Shown piece after piece: positions 7,750-11,798 of a DNA stretch of 11,798 nucleotides. The translations under genes were made by a program, and so were the position numbers. Under the pieces are notes generated by a model. That model did not search any database. It was not told the origin of the DNA and saw only the letters and a program-made list of their open reading frames with translations. Each line of letters starts with the position of its first letter. The first letter of the stretch is position 1. The DNA is from Acidobacteriaceae bacterium (GTDB lineage Bacteria; Acidobacteriota; Terriglobia; Terriglobales; Acidobacteriaceae): positions 1 through 11,798 of the forward strand of contig JASHVU010000666.1 in assembly GCA_030044455.1 (NCBI GenBank). Direction: 5' to 3'.

Positions 7750-8457
7750 ATGCAAGTGTTTGCCATCCTTCCTGCGGCGGGTTTGGGAACCCGCATGGCC
7801 GGGCCGAAGCCGAAGCAGTTTCTGATCCTCGATGGAGTGCCTATACTGATTCACTCGTTGCGCGCATTTGCCGCAGTTGAGCGGATCAAAGCGATATATG
7901 TCGCGGTACGCAAGACCGAGATGGCGCGGGTTGAGGCGCAGATCGCCGAGTACGGATTCGGAGCCCAGGTAAAGGTGGTTGAGGGAGGCGACAAACGACA
8001 GGAGTCCGTGGCAAATGCGTTGGCCGCACTGCCAGCCGAGGCCGATGACGTTGTGCTGGTGCACGATTCGGTTCGTCCGCTCATAGACGCGGCGACCATA
8101 GAGCGCACCATTGACGCGGTGATCGAGACAGGTGCGGCCATAGTGGGGATGCCTGCCGTTGACACCATCAAACAAGTGGAACGCACGGCCCACGGGGCCC
8201 TGATCACAGCCACCATTCCGCGGGAGTGCGTGGTGCTGGCGCAAACGCCGCAGGGATTCCGGTACGGGCTGCTGCAGGGCGCGTTTGCCGAAGCCCAGGC
8301 CGATGGCTTTGTGGGTACTGATGAAGCGTCAGTTGTGGAACGCGCGGGCCATTCGGTAGCCGTGGTTCACGGATCTCAGGTTAATCTGAAGATTACGCAG
8401 CCCGGCGACCTGGAATTGGCCGAGTTTTATCTGATGCAGCGGCGCCGGCCGAGCTGA
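7750..8457 (+). CDS. ispD: 2-C-methyl-D-erythritol 4-phosphate cytidylyltransferase
   Basis: IspD joins CTP and 2-C-methyl-D-erythritol 4-phosphate to give CDP-ME and pyrophosphate, the third step of the cytosolic MEP isoprenoid pathway. The 235-residue length is typical. The nucleotide-binding N-terminus ILPAAGLGTRMAGPKPKQF (6-24) holds the conserved Arg15 and Lys22. HDSVRP (105-110), MPAVDTIK (134-141), QTPQGFR (165-171), TDEASVVE (190-197) and NLKITQPGDL (212-221) are all intact. The ATG leads straight into the first strand, leaving no room for a later start. ispF follows 159 bases downstream on the same strand, the common pairing of MEP genes, though the gap is longer than in a tight operon. 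Confidence 0.98.
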   Translation: MQVFAILPAAGLGTRMAGPKPKQFLILDGVPILIHSLRAFAAVERIKAIYVAVRKTEMARVEAQIAEYGFGAQVKVVEGGDKRQESVANALAALPAEADDVVLVHDSVRPLIDAATIERTIDAVIETGAAIVGMPAVDTIKQVERTAHGALITATIPRECVVLAQTPQGFRYGLLQGAFAEAQADGFVGTDEASVVERAGHSVAVVHGSQVNLKITQPGDLELAEFYLMQRRRPS

Positions 8458-8616
8458 TGTGGTCCCCCACCCTTTTCGCAAAGGACGCAAAACCGATGGG
8501 ACGTCGAGGAATTGAGTGGGATTAGCGGAGTTAGCAGAAGCCTTGGCCGTAGACTGCACTGGATTTCTTGACGGCAATCACGGCCGCACACTGCGTTGAG
8601 AAAGTTCGCAATTGCT
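8458..8616 (+). other. ispD-ispF spacer with imperfect stem-loop
   Basis: This spacer has no gene. Near its start an imperfect inverted repeat (8466-8500) pairs CCCA with TGGG outside and TTTTCGC (8473-8479) with GCAAAA (8487-8492) inside. It has no T run, so it is not a clear terminator; it looks like a short intergenic repeat. A TTGACG at 8568-8573 could be a -35 for ispF, but no -10 is well placed after it. Confidence 0.4.
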
Positions 8617-9234
8617 ATGAATACACGAATCGGAATTGGCTGGGACTCGCATGCATTCAAGGCGGGGATACCTCTGCGCATTGGCGGCATGACGCTCGAC
8701 CACCCCGAAGGACTGGCAGGTCACTCCGATGGCGACGTGCTGCTGCACGCCATTACCGACGCGTTGCTGGGCGCCGTCGGGGCGGGCGACATTGGCAGCT
8801 TCTTCCCGCCCGGCGATCCGCGCTGGAAAGACGCAGACTCCTCAATCTTTTTAAACCTTGCGCTCGAAGAGCTGCGGCACGCGGGCTACAGCATTGTGAA
8901 TGTAGACACCACGCTGGTGCTGGCCGCGCCCAAGATCTCGCCCATCGCCGGCGAGATGCGGTCTCGCGTGGCTGACCTGCTCAACCTGCCCATCGACCGC
9001 GTGAGCATCAAGGCCAAAACACCTGAAGGGCTGGGCGTAGACCACGTGGCGCAATGTCACGCAGTGGTGCTGGTGGAGCGCAGTGAGGACTCAGAAGGCT
9101 TGAAGGCGATTAGCGAAGTAATTGAGACTCAGCGCCAGCTGGAGGACGTGGTTGACGACCTGCTCTCTTCTGTCCATGGCGTGCCCAAGCGGCGGGTTAC
9201 GCCGAGTGTTTACGACACTGAAGACATTACGTAG
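8617..9234 (+). CDS. ispF: 2-C-methyl-D-erythritol 2,4-cyclodiphosphate synthase, C-terminally extended
   Basis: IspF cyclises CDP-ME 2-phosphate to MEcPP with loss of CMP, the fifth MEP-pathway step, as a homotrimer with active sites between subunits. The metal ligands Asp10, His12 (GIGWDSHAF) and His44 (HSDGDVLLHAITDALLG) are present, as are GDIGSFFPP (58-66), VDTTLVLAAPKI (96-107) and the nucleotide-binding KAKTPEGLG (132-140). The catalytic domain ends near residue 155, where IspF normally stops at about 157. This protein runs on to 205 with a charged, helical tail ending VTPSVYDTEDIT. The ATG at 8617 fits the conserved N-terminus; a TTG at 8596 would add seven residues. No strong Shine-Dalgarno is seen, only GAGAAAG about 12 bases upstream. 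Confidence 0.96.
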   Translation: MNTRIGIGWDSHAFKAGIPLRIGGMTLDHPEGLAGHSDGDVLLHAITDALLGAVGAGDIGSFFPPGDPRWKDADSSIFLNLALEELRHAGYSIVNVDTTLVLAAPKISPIAGEMRSRVADLLNLPIDRVSIKAKTPEGLGVDHVAQCHAVVLVERSEDSEGLKAISEVIETQRQLEDVVDDLLSSVHGVPKRRVTPSVYDTEDIT

Positions 9235-9332
9235 GTTTTCTGCGGTCACTTTCCTGACAGATTCGCTGTCTTCACCTCCATGTGCCGTTGAACTGACCGT
9301 GCTAACATGGCCGGTTGAGGAAACCACTCTCC

Positions 9333-9337
9333 GGAGG
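9333..9337 (+). promoter_or_regulatory. Strong Shine-Dalgarno (GGAGG)
   Basis: GGAGG lies seven bases before the ATG at 9345 and fixes the start of the 71-residue membrane protein, ruling out the upstream in-frame start at 9315. It contrasts with several other genes here that have no ribosome site. Confidence 0.8.
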
Positions 9338-9344
9338 TTGCGTT

Positions 9345-9560
9345 ATGGGTGACTTGCTTCAGCCTATGCATCTGTTCATCGTGGCCATCCTGATTGCGCC
9401 CATCACCGTGATCGTTCTGCCACCGTTCTGGGTCATCTTCAAAAAGGCCGGTTTCCAGCCGATTCTCTCGGTCCTGATGATGGTTCCTCTTGTGAACCTG
9501 GCCATGCTCTACTTCGTCGCCTTCTCCGAATGGAAGGCAGAGCCAGCGCAGAAATTGTAG
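9345..9560 (+). CDS. Small two-TM membrane protein, KAGF/EWK type, copy 1
   Basis: I do not recognise a characterised function. The 71-residue protein has hydrophobic helices at about 8-31 and 38-60, joined by the short loop FKKAGFQP, and ends soon after the second helix with AFSEWKAEPA. Its PPFW...KKAGF.P.L...VP...AF.EWK pattern is closely matched by the next gene. Small bacterial membrane proteins of unknown function often carry a helix-KAG-helix layout of this kind, but the family assignment is inference. The start is fixed by GGAGG seven bases upstream. It follows ispF by 110 bases and lies 244 bases before its paralog, with no clear promoter or terminator between. Confidence 0.85.
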   Translation: MGDLLQPMHLFIVAILIAPITVIVLPPFWVIFKKAGFQPILSVLMMVPLVNLAMLYFVAFSEWKAEPAQKL

Positions 9561-9804
9561 AGGCGCCGGCGAGGTGCGGTACGGGTCCACTGAGACCCTG
9601 CGATTGCGTGCGCCAATTCACGGCTGGACATGCGGAACATGCGATCCGCGCACGCCTCCAGGCCAATCGCGCGGTCTACGACTGCGTTCCGAGATCCTTC
9701 AATCTCGCCAGCGGCTCGGATGTAAACGAATTATTCTATTGCACATCGATCGAAATCAGGGTAACGTGTCTCGGAGATTCCATCCCGCTTGTGGAGTGTG
9801 ACGT
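9561..9804 (+). other. Spacer between the two small membrane protein genes
   Basis: Open frames run through this 244-base spacer, but their translations have no hydrophobic, charged or domain pattern and no ribosome sites. I see no strong hairpin. A Shine-Dalgarno GGAG at 9793-9796 serves the next gene. An AT-richer patch at about 9720-9745 may hold its promoter, but no well-spaced -35/-10 pair stands out. Confidence 0.5.
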
Positions 9805-10107
9805 ATGCATTTGATGACTCTTGTCGCCCAGACACAGCCCGATCCTGAAATGGTTCAGAAGATCCTGATGACGATGATCCCAATCCTGCTGGTCTTCACA
9901 TTGATTGCGATCGCCATCGTGATGATCCCGTGCTGGATGATCCTGAAAAAAGCTGGATTCAGCCCGTGGCTGGCACTGCTGTGCATCGTTCCATCGCTGG
10001 GCACCCTGGTGCTGCTATATGTACTGGCGTTTGCCGAATGGAAGGTGACCCCAGCGCCTCCGGCGACATGGGCGACCGGTTATCCGCCGACTCCGCCGAC
10101 TGTTTGA
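9805..10107 (+). CDS. Small two-TM membrane protein, KAGF/EWK type, copy 2
   Basis: This 100-residue protein is a paralog of the preceding small membrane protein. It has a polar N-terminal stretch (1-18), hydrophobic helices at about 22-46 and 54-76, and the linking loop LKKAGFSP. The end AFAEWKVTPA matches the neighbour's AFSEWKAEPA, and roughly half of about 43 aligned core positions are identical with one single-residue gap. It differs by a longer N-terminus and a Pro/Thr-rich tail (PPATWATGYPPTPPTV). The ATG at 9805 has GGAG eight bases upstream; a second ATG at 9814 is less well spaced. Its function is unknown. The tandem arrangement suggests a local duplication, and the products may associate with each other in the inner membrane, which is speculation. 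Confidence 0.85.
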   Translation: MHLMTLVAQTQPDPEMVQKILMTMIPILLVFTLIAIAIVMIPCWMILKKAGFSPWLALLCIVPSLGTLVLLYVLAFAEWKVTPAPPATWATGYPPTPPTV

Positions 10108-10131
10108 AGAGGCGAAGCGCGGAACCCGATG

Positions 10132-10160
10132 TTTTAGCATCGTAGAGGGATTTCTATTCT
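10132..10160 (+). promoter_or_regulatory. Possible gltX promoter
   Basis: TTTTAG (10132-10137) and TATTCT (10155-10160) are 17 bases apart, the standard spacing, but match the consensus at only 3/6 and 4/6 positions. TATTCT ends four bases before the gltX ATG. AGAGGGA at 10144-10150 is Shine-Dalgarno-like but about 14 bases from the ATG, too far to be comfortable. Confidence 0.3.
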
Positions 10161-10164
10161 TACG

Positions 10165-11646
10165 ATGACCGAATCTGCTATCTCTGCGCATCGCACTCCG
10201 CGCGTTCGCTTTGCGCCTTCGCCCACTGGTTTTCTTCACGTGGGCAGCGCCCGCACCTTTATCTTCAACTGGCTCTATGCCCGCCATAACGGCGGCACGA
10301 TAGTGCTGCGCATCGACGACACCGACGTTGAGCGCAACACCGAAGCCAGCGTGCAGTCGATCTTTGAGGGCCTGAAGTGGCTGGGCCTCGACTGGGACGA
10401 AGAGTACAAGCAATCGGAACGGCTCGACCTGCACCGCGAGGCCGCCGAAGCCATCTTCGCCAAAGGCTTGGCATATCGGGATTTCACGCCGGCTCACGTT
10501 GGAGATGACAACCAGTCCAGCGCACAGGGCGCATGGTTGTGCAACCCCGGCATGCGCGATTTATCCAGAGAAGAAAGCGATCGGAGGGCCGCGTCGGGCG
10601 AGCCGTTCGCGCTACGCTCCCGCGTGCCGCGCGGAGAGCACTCCGTGCTGCGATTTACGGACGCAGTGTATGGAACTCAAACAAAGCTGACCGACGAGGT
10701 TGAGGATTTTGCGCTGCTCAGGTCGGATGGGATGCCGACTTATCACCTGGCCTCGTGCGTTGACGATGCCGAACTGCGCATTACCCACATCATCCGCGGC
10801 CAGGACCACCTGACCAATACCTTCAAGCACCAGCTCATCTTTGCAGGGCTCGGCGTTGAGCCTCCGCAGTTCGCGCACCTGCCACTGCTGGTTGCACCTG
10901 ACGGCACCAAGCTCTCAAAGCGCAAACATGGTCCTGTAGTGAGTGTCACCACCTATCGCGATGCAGGATTTTTGCCGCAGGCATACGTGAACTTTTTGTG
11001 CCTGCTGGGATGGTCGCCGAAAAACGATCGCGAATATATGCCTTTGGATGAGCTTCGCGATCTGTTCAGCCTGGAGGGCGTGAACCGCTCCAACGCAGTG
11101 ATCAACTTTACCGAGGAAGAGCCCTTTGACGCGAAAGCCGTGTGGCTGAATGCCGAGCATATTCGCGCGCTGCCGGTGGAAGTGCTGGCGCGAGAATTGC
11201 AGCCGTTCTTCGAACGGGCTGGATTCAAGGTCACGCCGGAGAAGGTGTTGGCCGTGACACCGCTGATTCGCGAGAGGATCAAATTGCTAAGCGAAGCAGT
11301 CAGCGCCGCAGATTTCTTTTTTGTCGACGAGTTGGCGCCTTACGATGTGGCCGAGCTGATTCCGCCCAAGGGTGGCGACGCTGCCATGGCGCGCAAGGTG
11401 CTTGAGACCGCGCTTGAAGTGCTGGCGGTGACGAACTTCGATCACGATTCGCTGGACCAGGCTCTGCGTGGGGCCGCTGGTCAACTTGGCTTAAAGGCCG
11501 GGCCGATGTTTCAGCCCATCAGAGTTGCGGTGTGCGGGCGCAAGAATGCGCCGCCGCTGTTTGAAACATTGGTCGCGCTGGGGCGCGAGGTGTGTTTGAA
11601 GCGGATTCGAGAGGCGACGGAGAATCTTAGTCGGATCGGCCGTTAG
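10165..11646 (+). CDS. gltX: Glutamyl-tRNA synthetase
   Basis: GltX attaches glutamate to tRNA-Glu in the cytosol, and in many bacteria lacking GlnRS also to tRNA-Gln. The 493-residue product is a class I enzyme. The HIGH-type motif is HVGS (25-28) in [15 protein letters not shown] and the KMSKS-type motif is KLSKR (249-253). [11 protein letters not shown] (48-58) and [12 protein letters not shown] (208-219) are standard active-site segments. The helical anticodon-binding domains occupy about 330-493. The segment at 103-140, where many GluRSs carry a Cys-based zinc site (YRCFC type), instead reads YRDFTPA...[13 protein letters not shown] with a single Cys, so no zinc site is expected. The ATG at 10165 is the only plausible start. 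It follows the second small membrane protein gene by 57 bases. Confidence 0.98.
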   Translation: MTESAISAHRTPRVRFAPSPTGFLHVGSARTFIFNWLYARHNGGTIVLRIDDTDVERNTEASVQSIFEGLKWLGLDWDEEYKQSERLDLHREAAEAIFAKGLAYRDFTPAHVGDDNQSSAQGAWLCNPGMRDLSREESDRRAASGEPFALRSRVPRGEHSVLRFTDAVYGTQTKLTDEVEDFALLRSDGMPTYHLASCVDDAELRITHIIRGQDHLTNTFKHQLIFAGLGVEPPQFAHLPLLVAPDGTKLSKRKHGPVVSVTTYRDAGFLPQAYVNFLCLLGWSPKNDREYMPLDELRDLFSLEGVNRSNAVINFTEEEPFDAKAVWLNAEHIRALPVEVLARELQPFFERAGFKVTPEKVLAVTPLIRERIKLLSEAVSAADFFFVDELAPYDVAELIPPKGGDAAMARKVLETALEVLAVTNFDHDSLDQALRGAAGQLGLKAGPMFQPIRVAVCGRKNAPPLFETLVALGREVCLKRIREATENLSRIGR

Positions 11647-11798
11647 ATACATCAACCGATTCCGCAAGAAGGAATCGAGAAAAGCGTCACTTTGCATGCG
11701 TCCAATTTGGAGCAGGCCGATCTTTCAACCAAACAATGAATTCTGTTGGAGGCGGTTCACCTCCTAGGTCGCGGAGCCTCGCAGTGCATTGCGCCCTG
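11647..11798. other. Non-coding tail with two short hairpins
   Basis: No gene is visible after gltX. CGATTCC (11657-11663) pairs with GGAATCG (11671-11677) 11 bases after the stop, but A-rich rather than T-rich sequence follows, so it is a doubtful terminator. A second inverted repeat, GGAGG (11748-11752) with CCTCC (11760-11764), lies further on and reads AGGAGGTGA on the minus strand, but no start codon follows at a useful distance. Confidence 0.45.

Noticed and set aside
8329..8690. Minus-strand ORFs across the ispD-ispF junction
   Set aside because: They are antisense to two conserved genes and show no ribosome sites or domains.
9256..9270. GACAG/CTGTC hairpin after ispF as a terminator
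   Set aside because: The stem is only 5 bp, moderately GC-rich, and has no T run after it.
9530..9814. 94-codon plus-strand ORF between the two small membrane protein genes
   Set aside because: It overlaps the end of copy 1 and the start of copy 2 in another frame, has no ribosome site and no coherent composition.

Overview
The window looks like chromosomal DNA from a soil-type bacterium of moderately high GC, most likely an acidobacterium (class Terriglobia). That placement is an inference. It rests on the mix of conserved housekeeping genes with a secreted tannase-family enzyme, an ECF sigma factor paired with a small membrane protein, a GluRS with an altered zinc-region segment, and heptameric intergenic repeats. 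I see no phage, plasmid, IS, CRISPR, rRNA or tRNA gene.

Layout. Positions 1-554 hold no convincing gene; they contain repeat-like sequence and a short stretch resembling the end of ftsH. On the minus strand follow a two-TM membrane protein (555-935) overlapping an ECF sigma factor (916-1482), a strong intrinsic terminator (1546-1577), ftsH (1613-3529), a 326-base gap, and tilS (3856-5268). Divergent from tilS is a GNAT acetyltransferase (5371-5847). Its stop codon directly abuts the stop of a convergent secreted tannase/feruloyl esterase-family enzyme (5848-7515). The rest is on the plus strand: ispD (7750-8457), ispF (8617-9234), two related small membrane proteins (9345-9560 and 9805-10107), and gltX (10165-11646). 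The last 152 bases are non-coding.

How the genes fit together. IspD and IspF catalyse steps 3 and 5 of the MEP isoprenoid pathway. TilS (lysidine in tRNA-Ile) and GltX (Glu-tRNA) serve translation. FtsH is the membrane AAA+ protease. tilS and ftsH keep the order of the widespread tilS-hpt-ftsH cluster, but hpt is absent. The sigma factor/membrane protein pair is probably a small regulatory unit, with the membrane protein as a candidate regulator of the sigma factor.

The most unusual signals lie outside the housekeeping genes. Several genes have a -10-like hexamer only 4-9 nt before the ATG and no Shine-Dalgarno, suggesting leaderless transcripts. Heptamer arrays of two sequence types sit in intergenic DNA. 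IspF has a C-terminal extension of about 50 residues. Two small two-TM proteins sharing a KAGF...EWK signature lie in tandem. I found no clear undescribed defence or mobile system.
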